Source: W0P28-013 sp963621145 (GTDB lineage: Bacteria; Bacteroidota; Bacteroidia; Bacteroidales; Paludibacteraceae). Taken from it: 49,764 bases of DNA. The stretch spans positions 1-49,764 of the forward strand of contig CAVFDI010000004.1 of the NCBI GenBank assembly GCA_963621145.1, given 5' to 3'. Position 1 is the first letter of the stretch, and every line of letters begins with the position of its first letter. This document shows positions 1 through 9,220 of the stretch, one piece after another. The notes below the pieces were generated by a model, which saw only the letters and a list, made by a program, of their open reading frames with translations, made no database searches and had not been told where the DNA came from. A program made the translations under genes and the position numbers.

Positions 1-64
1 GCAGAAACTTTTTTGAACCGACCAAAGAAAAAAAATAAAAGCGTAGAATTTTTAGAACCTACCT
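1..64 (-). repeat. Dispersed intergenic repeat, copy 1 (cut by window edge)
   Basis: Read on the minus strand this segment starts with GGTTCTAAAAATTCTACG and runs off the window edge. About 60 bases match copy 3 (from 41743) with a few substitutions and one indel; the last 27 bases are identical. The same TTCTAAAAATTCTACG start is found at copy 2 (18983). It lies just upstream of the efflux operon. No coding potential is visible. Confidence 0.75.
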
Positions 65-99
65 ATACAGAAAAATAAACACGAAATTAAGCGAAAAAG

Positions 100-1425
100 A
101 TGAAGAGATTATTTTTATTGCCGATGTTGGCGCTGACCATTAGCGTGCAAGCGGTGGCAGAGGATCATGTGATGGCCGCCACCAAAGGCACAACGCGCGC
201 CAACGCACCCGAATCGCTCACGCTGAGCATCGACGAGGCACAAGACTACGCCGTGAAAGCCAACCGCTCGCTGCGCAATGCCGAACTTGCCGTGCAACAA
301 GCCTACGCACAACGCTGGCAAACCATTGCCGCCATGCTGCCACAGGTTGATGGTAGCTGGGCTTTCAACTCGATGTGCGGCTACAAAATGGAAATGGCAG
401 GAATGACTATTGACATGCCAAACTACTCCACTTTGGGCATAACCGCATCGGTGGGAATCAACGGACAAGCCATAGTTGGTGCTATTCTGAACAACATCGC
501 CATCGACATGCAAAAAATTTCGCTCGAACAGTCGGAAGACAACCTGCGAGCCAACGTGAAAACCTCGTACGCATCGGTGCTGGTGCTGCAAGAGGTTGTG
601 TCGCTGCTCGATTCGAGCCTGACCAATGTAGAACGCTTGGCCGAAATGACCCAACGCTCGGTTGACGTGGGCGCTGCAGAACAGACCGCCGCCGACCAGA
701 TAGCAGTTCGCGTGAACACGCTGAAAAACAACATCAATTCGAACAAACGCTCCATTCAACTCGGCATCAACACGCTGAAAGTACTACTCGATGTGCCTGT
801 AGAGACGGAATTGACGCTATCGTCAACATTGGACGACATGCTTTCGGGCGACGAAGTGCTGCGTTTGCTTGGTCAAGAATTTTTGGTCGAGAAAAATCTG
901 AACTACCAAACACTCGAAAAAAATGTTGATTTAGCCAAAGCAAATGTCCACATGGCTGGCTGGGCTTACGGTCCAACAGTTGGCGTGGGCTATCAGTATT
1001 CGAACCAGCACTACTACGACGATGGCGGTTTCCGCATGACGCCGCCACACGCTGTGAGCGTTACCATTTCGATGCCACTGTGGTCGTCGGGCAAAAGAGC
1101 GGCTGGCGTAGTGGAGAAAAAAATTGCACTTGAATCGGCTCGCAACACGCTGGCCGAGACTTCCGACAATCTTGCCATTCAAAATGAGCAACTGCGCTAC
1201 AATCTGCAAAACGCCTTCGAGACTTATCTGACCGAAAAAGAGAATATGGACGTTACCCAACGCGTTTTTCAATCGACAACGAACAAATATAACTACGGCG
1301 CCGCGTCGAACCTCGAACTTGTGAACGCCAGCAACGATGTGATAAGCGCGCAATCGACTTATGTTCAGGCCGTTCTCACACTAGTGAATGCCGAAGTTGA
1401 ACTCGACAAATTCTTGAATAACTAA
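100..1425 (+). CDS. TolC-family outer membrane efflux protein
   Basis: Outer membrane channel of a tripartite RND pump. The 441-residue protein has a Sec signal peptide (residues 1 to about 20, ending near VQAVA) without a lipobox cysteine, followed by two outer-membrane-efflux repeats of long, Gln/Asn/Ala-rich helices (about 40-230 and 260-440), the usual TolC/OprM architecture and length. It is the first gene of an operon: the adaptor begins 36 bases downstream and the permease follows. The ATG at 100 is preceded by an A-rich leader, common in Bacteroidota. No TAnnTTTG promoter was found in the 99 bases available, so the promoter may lie inside the repeat or outside the window. Substrate cannot be told from the sequence. 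Confidence 0.93.
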   Translation: MKRLFLLPMLALTISVQAVAEDHVMAATKGTTRANAPESLTLSIDEAQDYAVKANRSLRNAELAVQQAYAQRWQTIAAMLPQVDGSWAFNSMCGYKMEMAGMTIDMPNYSTLGITASVGINGQAIVGAILNNIAIDMQKISLEQSEDNLRANVKTSYASVLVLQEVVSLLDSSLTNVERLAEMTQRSVDVGAAEQTAADQIAVRVNTLKNNINSNKRSIQLGINTLKVLLDVPVETELTLSSTLDDMLSGDEVLRLLGQEFLVEKNLNYQTLEKNVDLAKANVHMAGWAYGPTVGVGYQYSNQHYYDDGGFRMTPPHAVSVTISMPLWSSGKRAAGVVEKKIALESARNTLAETSDNLAIQNEQLRYNLQNAFETYLTEKENMDVTQRVFQSTTNKYNYGAASNLELVNASNDVISAQSTYVQAVLTLVNAEVELDKFLNN

Positions 1426-1461
1426 AAATTAGATAAAAAAATAAAATAATCATAAAAAGCA

Positions 1462-2490
1462 ATGAAAAAAGCATTTATTTTGGCAACCACGGCATTGGCA
1501 CTTGTAGGTTGCGGAAGCAAGGAGCAAACCACAACTGAAGAGACCACAACCGAGCGTACCGAGGTGGTAGAACTGACCACACTTCACCCACGCGAAATTC
1601 AGCGCGAAATCACTCTATCGTCGAACCTGATGGGCTACGAAACTGTTAATGTTTCGCCATCGATCACGGGAAAAATTGAGCATATCTATGTGGAAGTGGG
1701 CGATCGTGTAGCAAAAGGTGCCGACCTTGTGCGCATGGATCAGCAGCAATACAAAACCACGAAACTTGCCATTGCCAACCTCGAAACCGAGATGGCGCGT
1801 ATGGAAGGTTTGATTCAAACGGGCTCCGTATCGCAACAGCAGTACGATCAGACAAAACTTTCGCTCGATCAGACCAAAGAAAATCTCGATTTCTTGCAGA
1901 AAAATACATACGTAAAAGCAGGAATTTCGGGCGTAATTTCTGCCAAAAACTACGAAGATGGCGAACTCTACAGCGGATCTCCAATTGTAGTGCTTACGCA
2001 AGTGGACAAGCTGAAAACACTCGTAGCCATTCCCGAATCGTACATTCCGTTGGTAAAAAAAGGCATGAAACTAGAACTGACTTCGGAAGTTTATCCCGAC
2101 AAAGTTTTCCCAGCCACCATCGAAGTTGTTTATCCTACAGTTGACGCATCGACGCACACATTCCAAGTGAAAGTAGTTGTGCCAAACAAGAGCGGCCTGC
2201 TGCGTCCTGGCATGTATGTAACCACCACGCTCGGTTTGGGCAAAGCCACTGTGATAACCGCGCCCTACTCTACCGTGCTAAAATTGATTGGTGCCAACGA
2301 CCGCTATGTTTTCATCAACAACAATGGCTACGCAAAACGTGTGAATGTGGAGATGGGTCAGCGTTTTGGCGACGATGTTGAAATTTCGGCACCCGAAATT
2401 GTCGATGGCGTAGAACTCGTAACCAAAGGCGAAGCACGTTTGGTAGACGGAATTAAGATAGTTGCAGGCGAAACCGCAGCAGCCGAATAA
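1462..2490 (+). CDS. RND efflux periplasmic adaptor (MFP) lipoprotein
   Basis: Membrane fusion protein linking the inner membrane permease to the TolC-like channel. It has a lipoprotein signal with lipobox LVGC (Cys17), then a Thr/Glu-rich linker, a biotinyl/lipoyl-like half (about 60-85, around the GKIEHIYVEVGDRVAKG segment), a short alpha-helical hairpin (85-140), the second lipoyl half and beta-barrel domains (to about 260) and a membrane-proximal domain. At 342 residues it is on the short side, with a short hairpin as is usual for Bacteroidota HlyD/AcrA-type adaptors. It sits 36 bases after the channel gene and 36 bases before the permease, so co-transcription is likely. Confidence 0.93.
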   Translation: MKKAFILATTALALVGCGSKEQTTTEETTTERTEVVELTTLHPREIQREITLSSNLMGYETVNVSPSITGKIEHIYVEVGDRVAKGADLVRMDQQQYKTTKLAIANLETEMARMEGLIQTGSVSQQQYDQTKLSLDQTKENLDFLQKNTYVKAGISGVISAKNYEDGELYSGSPIVVLTQVDKLKTLVAIPESYIPLVKKGMKLELTSEVYPDKVFPATIEVVYPTVDASTHTFQVKVVVPNKSGLLRPGMYVTTTLGLGKATVITAPYSTVLKLIGANDRYVFINNNGYAKRVNVEMGQRFGDDVEISAPEIVDGVELVTKGEARLVDGIKIVAGETAAAE

Positions 2491-2526
2491 GAAGAAAGAT
2501 AGTTAGAACAAAAAAATTAAGAAACA

Positions 2527-5500
2527 ATGGCAATATACAAAACTGCGGTACAAAAGCCTGTTACAACAGCGCTCATCTTTGTGGCAGTGATTATCATTGG
2601 TCTATTCTGCTATGTGCAGTTGCCAGTGGACCAATTCCCCGAAATGGATCCGCCATACATCACTGTGATGACCACATACGCTGGTGCATCGGCATCGGAG
2701 GTCGAGACCAACGTTACAAAAGTGATGGAAAACTCGCTGAACTCGGTGGACCATCTGAAAGAACTGACCTCGCAATCGAAAGATAACATTTCGCAGGTTA
2801 CCATGGAGTTTGAATGGGGAACGAACCTCGACGAAGTAATCAACGATGTGCGAACATACGTCGACCTTGTGAAAGACAATCTTCCTGATGGCTGTTCGAA
2901 CCCAATCATCTTGCGCCTTTCCACCTCGATGATGCCTGTGATTCAATACGCCGTTACAGCCAACGAGAGTTATCCTGCGCTCGACAAACTGCTCGACGAC
3001 GAGATTATTCCGCAATTAAGCAGCGTCGATGGCATTGGTAACCTTACTGTTTCGGGTGCGCCCGACCGCTACGTCTACATCTACCTCGATCAACAGAAAC
3101 TCGATGCCTACGGATTGACTGTAGAAAATGTTGGTAACATGATTTCGGCCAACAACCTGAACATGTCGTCGGGTACGGTGAAAATGGCCAAAGAGCAATA
3201 CCAAATGGAGGTGCGCTCGGAATATGCCGAATCGTCGGAGATTAACGACATTGTGGTAACCACCACGGCCGACGGTCGCCAAGTGTATGTGCGCGACATT
3301 GCCACGGTGAAAGATACCATCAAAGAGTTGTCGCTCGACGAAAAAACCGATGGCATTGAGTGCGCCCGTTTGATGATTACCAAGCAGACTGGTGCCAACA
3401 CTGTGCAAATTTGCCACGATGTGCGCAAAGAGATCGAAAAAATTCAGAAAACTTTGCCTTCCGACATAAAATTCAAACTGATTTACGACTCGTCGGAGAA
3501 CATCGAAAACTCCATCGATTCGCTGAAAGAATCAATTGCCTACGCGCTGCTGTTTGTAGTGTTGGTAGTGTTGTTCTTCCTTGGAAGATGGCGCGCCACC
3601 CTCATCATCAGTTTGACCATTCCTATATCGCTGATTGTGGCGTTCATCTATCTGAAATTAGTCGATTCGTCGCTCAACATCATCTCACTCTGTTCGCTCA
3701 CCGTGGCCATTGGTATGGTGGTGGACGATGCCATTGTGGTGTTGGAGAACATTACCAAGCACGTCGACCGTGGCGAAAATCCGCGCGAGGCATCAATCTA
3801 CGCCACCAACGAGGTTTGGGTTTCGGTTATAGCCACCACGCTGGTTTTGGCAGCCGTGTTCATTCCTCTGACCACGCTCACTGGTATGGCAGGTATCTTG
3901 TTCCAAGAATTGGGCTGGATTGTAACCATCGTAACCACCACTTCAACACTCATCGCCATTTCGCTCACGCCTATGTTGGCTAGCAAACTACTGAAGCCGC
4001 GCCAAGTGCATGTCGACGAAAATGGCAATCTGATTGACGATGGTGCTAAAAAGACTTGGTACGACAAAACCGTAGTGCGCGCGCTCGACTGGATCGACGG
4101 CAAATACGCCAGCGCATTGGCTTGGTGCTTGGAACACAAATGGGTAGCTTTCACTGGTTTGTTCCTGTTCTTTGCCGTGACCATGATTCCTGCGCTCACG
4201 GGCAAAATCGGTACCGACTTTATGCAACAGCAAGATAACGGCCGCATGTCGGTAACCATCAAACTGCAACGCGGCACGCGCATCGAGGAGACTTTGAAGA
4301 CGGCACGCGCTTTGGAGGCTCGTTTCACCGAACTTGTGCCTGAAATTCAGCTGATCTCGACCTCGGCAGGTTCCAACGACGACTCGAGCATCTCGGCACT
4401 TTTCTCGTCGACAATGAACAACACCATTTCGATGACCATTCGCTGCAACAAAAAATATCAGCGCGAACGCTCCATTTTCGACATTGCAGAGGTTTTGCGT
4501 CAGGAAATTGCACGCTACCCCGAGATTACCGACTACAAAGTAAGCACCTCGACGGGCGGCGGTGGCATGGCATCGAACTCGGTAGATATTGAAATCTACG
4601 GTTACGATTTCGATGCAACCTCGACCTTGGCCGAAGAGATTCAGGCAAAATGTAACCACGAAGTGAATGGCGCACGCGACGCCACCATTTCGCGCGACGA
4701 TGAACGTCCAGAAATCAAAATCATCGTCGACAAAGAGAAAGCAACTCGCCTCGGACTTACGCCAGCTACCATTTCAACCTACCTGCGCAACCGTGTGAAC
4801 GGCATGTCGTGCGGTTATTTGAAAGAAGATGGCTCGGAATACGACATCGTGGCTCGCCTGCAAGAGAGCGACCGCAACACCATTCAAAAAATTCAAGACT
4901 TGACCATTCCAACGCCATCGGGCAAGAGCGTGAAACTGTCGGAAGTCTGCTCCATTGGCGAATATTGGACTCCACCAACCATCGAACGTAAACTGCGTCA
5001 GCGCATCGTAACCGTGTCGGTAACGCCTTACAACGTGCCACTGGGCGAATTGGCGCAAAACATTCAAACGCAAGTAGTCGACAAACTCGACATTCCGCAA
5101 GGCGTAACCATTCGTTTGGCGGGCGACTACGAAGAACAGCAAGAGACCTTCAGCAAAATGGTGCTTTTGGCAGCGCTCATCATCATGCTGGTTTACATTG
5201 TTATGGCCAGCCAGTTCGAATCGTTCAAGAAACCATTCGTCATCATGTTCACCATTCCATTTGCGCTCTCGGGCGTAGTCATGGCACTGTGGATGACGGG
5301 TCGCTCGCTCGATATGATTGGCGCACTTGGTCTGATAATGCTGGTCGGCATTGTGGTGAAAAATGGTATTGTGCTTATCGACTACACCGACCTACTGCGC
5401 GAACGCGGCGTGGAACTGAACAAAGCAGTTGTAGCTGCTGGGCGTAGCCGTATGCGTCCTGTGCTGATGACCGCATTCACCACCATTCTCGGTATGGTGC

Positions 5501-5751
5501 CAATGGCAGTATCGTCGGGCGAAGGTTCTGAGATGTGGCAGCCAATGGGCATTGTGGTAATTGGCGGTCTTACGGTTTCTACCTTCCTCACCTTCTTCAT
5601 GGTTCCGACGCTCTACGCAGCCATGTCGCGCCACGGCGAACGCGACCGTATCTCGGCCATGCGCAAAGGCTTCATTTTCATGAACATCAAACTGAAAAAG
5701 AACAAAAAACAGGAAGACATCGCCGAAAATAGTGCCGAAACTGAAAAATAA
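2527..5751 (+). CDS. RND efflux transporter permease (AcrB/MexB-like, HAE family)
   Basis: Inner membrane proton-driven drug exporter of 1074 residues, close to the normal AcrB length. It shows the twofold RND layout: N-terminal helix, large periplasmic porter loop (about 40-330), a helix bundle, a second periplasmic loop (about 560-860) and the C-terminal helices. The proton-relay residues are present: the Asp pair in VVDDAIVVLEN (Asp400 and Asp401) and the lysine in VVKNGIVLIDY (Lys945). The VDD..VVLEN pattern fits the hydrophobe/amphiphile class rather than heavy-metal pumps. The C-terminus is a charged Lys/Glu-rich tail. The next gene, a PII-like protein, starts 18 bases after the stop. 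Confidence 0.95.
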   Translation: MAIYKTAVQKPVTTALIFVAVIIIGLFCYVQLPVDQFPEMDPPYITVMTTYAGASASEVETNVTKVMENSLNSVDHLKELTSQSKDNISQVTMEFEWGTNLDEVINDVRTYVDLVKDNLPDGCSNPIILRLSTSMMPVIQYAVTANESYPALDKLLDDEIIPQLSSVDGIGNLTVSGAPDRYVYIYLDQQKLDAYGLTVENVGNMISANNLNMSSGTVKMAKEQYQMEVRSEYAESSEINDIVVTTTADGRQVYVRDIATVKDTIKELSLDEKTDGIECARLMITKQTGANTVQICHDVRKEIEKIQKTLPSDIKFKLIYDSSENIENSIDSLKESIAYALLFVVLVVLFFLGRWRATLIISLTIPISLIVAFIYLKLVDSSLNIISLCSLTVAIGMVVDDAIVVLENITKHVDRGENPREASIYATNEVWVSVIATTLVLAAVFIPLTTLTGMAGILFQELGWIVTIVTTTSTLIAISLTPMLASKLLKPRQVHVDENGNLIDDGAKKTWYDKTVVRALDWIDGKYASALAWCLEHKWVAFTGLFLFFAVTMIPALTGKIGTDFMQQQDNGRMSVTIKLQRGTRIEETLKTARALEARFTELVPEIQLISTSAGSNDDSSISALFSSTMNNTISMTIRCNKKYQRERSIFDIAEVLRQEIARYPEITDYKVSTSTGGGGMASNSVDIEIYGYDFDATSTLAEEIQAKCNHEVNGARDATISRDDERPEIKIIVDKEKATRLGLTPATISTYLRNRVNGMSCGYLKEDGSEYDIVARLQESDRNTIQKIQDLTIPTPSGKSVKLSEVCSIGEYWTPPTIERKLRQRIVTVSVTPYNVPLGELAQNIQTQVVDKLDIPQGVTIRLAGDYEEQQETFSKMVLLAALIIMLVYIVMASQFESFKKPFVIMFTIPFALSGVVMALWMTGRSLDMIGALGLIMLVGIVVKNGIVLIDYTDLLRERGVELNKAVVAAGRSRMRPVLMTAFTTILGMVPMAVSSGEGSEMWQPMGIVVIGGLTVSTFLTFFMVPTLYAAMSRHGERDRISAMRKGFIFMNIKLKKNKKQEDIAENSAETEK

Positions 5752-5769
5752 AAACTAAAATCGATTAGT

Positions 5770-6063
5770 ATGAAATCTGTAATGATCATATTCAACCAAG
5801 CCAACACCGAGCGCGTGGAGTACATGCTCGACACGCTCGAAGTACGCGGCTTCACATTCTTCGAACAGGTGCAAGGACGCGGCACAAATGGTGGCGAACC
5901 ACGCCGCGGCACACACGCTTGGCCCGAAATGAACTCGTGCATCATCGCGGTGGTGGACGACGACAAAGTGCCATCGCTGCTCGAAGCAGTGGAAAAACTC
6001 GACATGCGCAACAAAGAAGTTGGCGTGCGCGCCTTCGTTTGGAACATCGAGGCGACAGTCTGA
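5770..6063 (+). CDS. PII-like protein encoded behind the RND pump
   Basis: Small cytosolic protein of 97 residues with a PII/CutA-like pattern: beta strand (KSVMIIFNQ), helix (VEYMLDTLEVRG), strand, a Gly-rich loop equivalent to the T-loop (about residues 34-53, QGRGTNGGEPRRGTHAWPEM), strand (SCIIAVVDDD), helix (VPSLLEAVEKLD) and a last strand. PII-fold proteins are trimeric sensors that bind nucleotides or metals and act on partner proteins; a PII-like family (DUF3240) is known beside other RND pumps. Only 18 bases separate it from the permease, and the operon terminator follows, so it is the last gene of the efflux operon. Its ligand and partner are not predictable; the obvious candidate partner is the permease. 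Confidence 0.75.
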   Translation: MKSVMIIFNQANTERVEYMLDTLEVRGFTFFEQVQGRGTNGGEPRRGTHAWPEMNSCIIAVVDDDKVPSLLEAVEKLDMRNKEVGVRAFVWNIEATV

Positions 6064-6086
6064 TTTTCCAAAACATCACAAAACGA

Positions 6087-6124
6087 AAAGGGAAGAGTCA
6101 TTTCGATTCTTCCCTTTATATTTT
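6087..6124 (+). terminator. Bidirectional terminator after the efflux operon
   Basis: Perfect 10-base arms AAAGGGAAGA (6087-6096) and TCTTCCCTTT (6108-6117) enclose an 11-base loop, followed by an AT-rich tail. The minus-strand side is preceded by A-rich sequence, so it can also serve the convergent gene ending at 6141. Confidence 0.8.
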
Positions 6125-6140
6125 TCTGATAATCAGTAGC

Positions 6141-7409
6141 TTACTGCTGTTTCGTACGCAGCAGATTGATATCGCCACTCCTCTTATAGGAAACGGGATC
6201 GCCGTCTTCATTGCGGTCGGTGCCAGTGGCTTGAATAATGTAGTAATACGTTCCCTGCGCAGCCTCTTTGCCGTTTATTGTGCCGTCCCAACCTTTGGCA
6301 GGATCGGTGCTGTGAAAAACCTGCCGCCCCCAACGATTGTAGATGTAGCAACTGTACGACTTCAACGACCTATACGCCACGCGAAATTCATCGTTTTTAC
6401 CATCGCCATTTGGCGTGAACACATTGGGTATCTCCAATTGCGATTCAAGCACCTTCACATCGATAGAATCGGTATATTCGCACTCGCCCGATGTTACCGT
6501 GATCCGCACCCGATAGTCGCCACTCTCGTTGAAAGTGTAGCGCACATCTTTGTCGCTGTAGCGCGTGTAATTGGCTGCATTTCCCTGCGGATAGATGCGC
6601 CAATCGTAATAAATGCCGTCGATGGGATTTGTGCGACTTTCGAAAAGAACCACCAGCGGACCAGAACCCGAAATGTCAGAACCCGAACGATCGCGTTCGT
6701 TTTTGCCAGCACGCTCCTCGATAGTGCCTTTCAAGTGCGCCTCCACAGCAATGGCGTGATACAATTCCGAAATCGCAACCGACGGCTCCACGCCCAATTT
6801 TTGTCCCCAATCGTCGCCCGAAAGGGTAAACTGCGTGTTGCACAGCGGCGCATCGAGCACAATTTCGGTAAAAGGCGTGGTTTGCTTGTAGGTTTGTGGC
6901 GATGGCTCACTCCACGCTTCGCCAACAAACGACACAGCATCGTACGACAGTGTGAGCGTGCGCGGCAAACGGTGCGTCGCGCCATTTTTATCCTTATAAA
7001 TCAAATCGGGAGCAAGAAAAATCGGCACAATTTTAATATAATCGCACTTGTCGTCGGCCTCCACAACATCGACGGCCGAAATGGCGAGCGGATATTTTGC
7101 ATAGTCTATCACCCAAATCCAAAGCGAATCGCGCCCATCAATTTTCAAAATGTAACCTTCGCCATCTTCAGGCGAAAAATCTGGCGTATTTGCCACAAAA
7201 TTGCCCTCAAAATCGGTCCATTCCACATTGCTTTCCGTACCAGTGTAGCGTATTTCGGTCGACGATGTTATGCCGTTGAACAGAAAAAGCCGATCGAGGC
7301 TGACAATCTGCGCACCATCAACCATCACATGTGGATAAGTGGCATCGAACTGCGCACTTGCCACGGCGGCAAACACGCATACCAAAGCCAACAAAATTGC
7401 TCGTTTCAT
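6141..7409 (-). CDS. Secreted protein with T9SS type B (CHU_C-like) C-terminal domain
   Basis: Predicted exported protein of 422 residues. It has a Sec signal peptide (MKRAILLALVCVFAAVASAQ), a middle part of unknown function, a PKD-like beta domain (about 260-325, containing YDWRIYP, YTFNESGDYRVRITV and DSIDVKV) and a C-terminal gliding-motility-associated domain with the hallmarks NVFTPNGDGKNDEF, YNRWGRQVF and GWDGTINGKEAAQGTYYYII. In the family this domain directs secretion by the type IX system, so the protein is a likely cargo of the system whose core is encoded at 10.3-16.2 kb. The ATG at 7409 is chosen over a TTG one codon upstream. A minus-strand promoter lies just upstream (7436-7466). 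Function of the mature part is unknown. Confidence 0.85.
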   Translation of the reverse strand: MKRAILLALVCVFAAVASAQFDATYPHVMVDGAQIVSLDRLFLFNGITSSTEIRYTGTESNVEWTDFEGNFVANTPDFSPEDGEGYILKIDGRDSLWIWVIDYAKYPLAISAVDVVEADDKCDYIKIVPIFLAPDLIYKDKNGATHRLPRTLTLSYDAVSFVGEAWSEPSPQTYKQTTPFTEIVLDAPLCNTQFTLSGDDWGQKLGVEPSVAISELYHAIAVEAHLKGTIEERAGKNERDRSGSDISGSGPLVVLFESRTNPIDGIYYDWRIYPQGNAANYTRYSDKDVRYTFNESGDYRVRITVTSGECEYTDSIDVKVLESQLEIPNVFTPNGDGKNDEFRVAYRSLKSYSCYIYNRWGRQVFHSTDPAKGWDGTINGKEAAQGTYYYIIQATGTDRNEDGDPVSYKRSGDINLLRTKQQ

Positions 7410-7435
7410 CAAAATATCTTTTCTATTTGTAACGA

Positions 7436-7466
7436 CAAAAGTAAGATTTTATTTTGAAAACGGCAA
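7436..7466 (-). promoter_or_regulatory. Bacteroidetes-type promoter for the type B CTD gene
   Basis: On the minus strand: TTG (7466-7464), 20 bases, then TACTTTTG (7443-7436), matching the TTG-N19-21-TAnnTTTG consensus about 27 bases before the ATG. Confidence 0.6.
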
Positions 7467-7503
7467 AAAGATAAGAATTGAAAAAATGGGGTGCAAAATG
7501 ACA

Positions 7504-8226
7504 TTAGCGACGATGACCGATCGACTGCACATTTTGCCTGATTTGCGCAGTCGGGACATCTACCACAACTTCACATTCGTCACCATCGAAATCGGGATAT
7601 TTCACGTTCAACTGCTTGATGTTACGCGCAGCAAGATCGAGCGGCAGCAGATCGAACGACGCCACATCGCTCAACAGCGCCTTGGCATCATCGCCATTCA
7701 AATGGTGACACAGCGAAACTGTCAATACCGAATCGTCAGACTCGAGCGCAGCAGCATTGCATGCCAAAGCGTAACTGTGTTTGCGCAAACTTGAACCATA
7801 ATAATCGAATAAAACATTCAAATAGTGTCCCGAAATCCACGACCAGGCTGGCTCAATGTGTTCAGTGCCAAATGCCGCTATTTCACTTTCAGAATTGCAA
7901 ATTTGCGCTTCTGCCTCGTAAACAAAATGCGCATAAGTCAAGTTCATATTGAAGGTGTAGCCCGTACCAACAGTCAAATACGAATACTCCACATAGCACC
8001 GATGTCCCATCAGCGAATCGGGGAAACTAACCGAAATCGATGGCCAATAGGTCGTTGCCGAGTCATCGTCGAGAAAATAGACATCGCCCTGCTCGTTGCT
8101 CAGCGCGGTAACTACCATAGCCGAAAATTCATCTTCTTCAATCGATTTATCGGTGCAAGCGCCGAAGCCCAACACCGTCAACGCAGCCGCTGCTACCAAC
8201 AAAATATTCTTCGAAAAATGTATCAT
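7504..8226 (-). CDS. NigD-like lipoprotein
   Basis: Putative outer-membrane lipoprotein of 240 residues. The signal peptide ends in a lipobox (GFGAC, Cys24). The body has an N-terminal OB-like beta region (about 35-115, with VYFLDDDSATTYWPSI, RCYVEYSYL and the AQI strand) followed by a second beta domain with SWISGHYLNVLFDYYG, LTVSLCHHLNGDD and FDLLPLDL, the pattern of NigD-like proteins of Bacteroidales. The role of the family is not established; NigD itself is named from a bacteriocin cluster of Prevotella. The ATG at 8226 gives a clean signal peptide; a TTG four codons upstream was not chosen. It lies upstream of the type B CTD gene on the same strand, but that gene has its own promoter. 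Confidence 0.75.
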   Translation of the reverse strand: MIHFSKNILLVAAAALTVLGFGACTDKSIEEDEFSAMVVTALSNEQGDVYFLDDDSATTYWPSISVSFPDSLMGHRCYVEYSYLTVGTGYTFNMNLTYAHFVYEAEAQICNSESEIAAFGTEHIEPAWSWISGHYLNVLFDYYGSSLRKHSYALACNAAALESDDSVLTVSLCHHLNGDDAKALLSDVASFDLLPLDLAARNIKQLNVKYPDFDGDECEVVVDVPTAQIRQNVQSIGHRR

Positions 8227-8304
8227 TCTTTTGTGCAATCTCTGATATAAAGATGTAAAAAAGGGTTATTTCGTTGCATGTCAGCACAAAAATCGACAAA
8301 ACGA

Positions 8305-8320
8305 TACACCATATTAAATA
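8305..8320 (+). repeat. TACACCATATTA leader motif, copy 1
   Basis: TACACCATATTAAATA. The 12-base core recurs exactly at 12674 and 32202, also on the plus strand and upstream of genes. Here it lies just before the promoter of the methyltransferase. Confidence 0.6.
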
Positions 8321-8327
8321 AAATAAC

Positions 8328-8335
8328 TACCTTTG
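8328..8335 (+). promoter_or_regulatory. -7 element (TACCTTTG)
   Basis: TACCTTTG followed by CAAG, the Bacteroidetes -7 consensus. No clear TTG at the -33 position. It overlaps an in-frame TTG at 8333, which argues that translation starts at the later ATG. Confidence 0.6.
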
Positions 8336-8422
8336 CAAGTTGCATTGCGTTTGCCGTGCAAGCATGAAAAACACACGCGGACGATTCATCTTTCTTCAAA
8401 ATCGCCCAGAAATAGGAAAATA

Positions 8423-9220
8423 ATGAGTAGAAATTACCGATCTACCCTGCACCAAATCAAGGCGCGAGCCGCCTATTTGCGTCATGCACACCGTCGAGGC
8501 GGTTTTGGCATTCATTCGCCATATATATTCCACTGGCTCAACAGTGTACTCTACGAAAAAACGCCATTCTACGCCTACGAGCATTTGCGCACGCTGCGTC
8601 GGTCGCTACGCACCGACAAAACGCCAATCAGCCTACACGGCTTTGGCACTGCCACACGCGCCCGCATCACGCAAGTAAAAAACATCGCTCGCACCGCCAC
8701 AGCACGACAAAAACATGCCGAACTGCTCTTTCGAATAGTCAACGACAGCCACTCGAAAAACATTCTAGAACTCGGCACAAACCTCGGGCTCACCACGCTA
8801 CATCTGGCCAAAGCCAACCAACAAGCACACATCATCACGCTCGAAGGCGAACCCGCACTCTGTCAATTTGCACAGTCGCTTTTCCGTCGCGAAAATGCGC
8901 TCAACATTCAGCACCTCTGCGGCGACATCGACCAAACTTTGCCCACTGCGCTGAGCAGCATGCCACGCCTCGACCTCGTATTTTTCGATGCCAACCACAC
9001 CTACGATGCCACCATGCGCTACCTACACCAATGCTTGCCGCACGCACACGACCACAGCATTTTTGTTTTCGACGACATTCACCGCTCCGAAGGCATGGAA
9101 CGCGCTTGGAACGAGATAAAAGCCCTACCACAAATTCGCGTAACAGTCGACATTTTCCAAATGGGCATAGCATTTTTCAACACCGATCTGCAAAAAGAAA
9201 ACTACGTTGTTGCAAATTAA
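8423..9220 (+). CDS. Class I SAM-dependent methyltransferase
   Basis: A 265-residue cytosolic enzyme with a Rossmann-type SAM-binding core: motif I NILELGTNLGLTTLHLA (about 115-131), an acidic motif II near ITLEGEP, and LDLVFFDANHTYDATMRYL as the motif IV region, as in O-methyltransferases. The first 90 residues are basic and Arg/His-rich and look family-specific. The substrate is not predictable. The ATG at 8423 is preferred because a promoter element overlaps the upstream in-frame TTG at 8333. It may be co-oriented with, but is separated by a low-complexity spacer from, the cobalamin adenosyltransferase gene. Confidence 0.85.
   Translation: MSRNYRSTLHQIKARAAYLRHAHRRGGFGIHSPYIFHWLNSVLYEKTPFYAYEHLRTLRRSLRTDKTPISLHGFGTATRARITQVKNIARTATARQKHAELLFRIVNDSHSKNILELGTNLGLTTLHLAKANQQAHIITLEGEPALCQFAQSLFRRENALNIQHLCGDIDQTLPTALSSMPRLDLVFFDANHTYDATMRYLHQCLPHAHDHSIFVFDDIHRSEGMERAWNEIKALPQIRVTVDIFQMGIAFFNTDLQKENYVVAN

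Noticed and set aside
5919..7457. 512-codon plus-strand frame opposite the type B CTD gene
   Set aside because: It overlaps the PII-like gene and crosses the terminator at 6087-6117; composition is that of a shadow frame.
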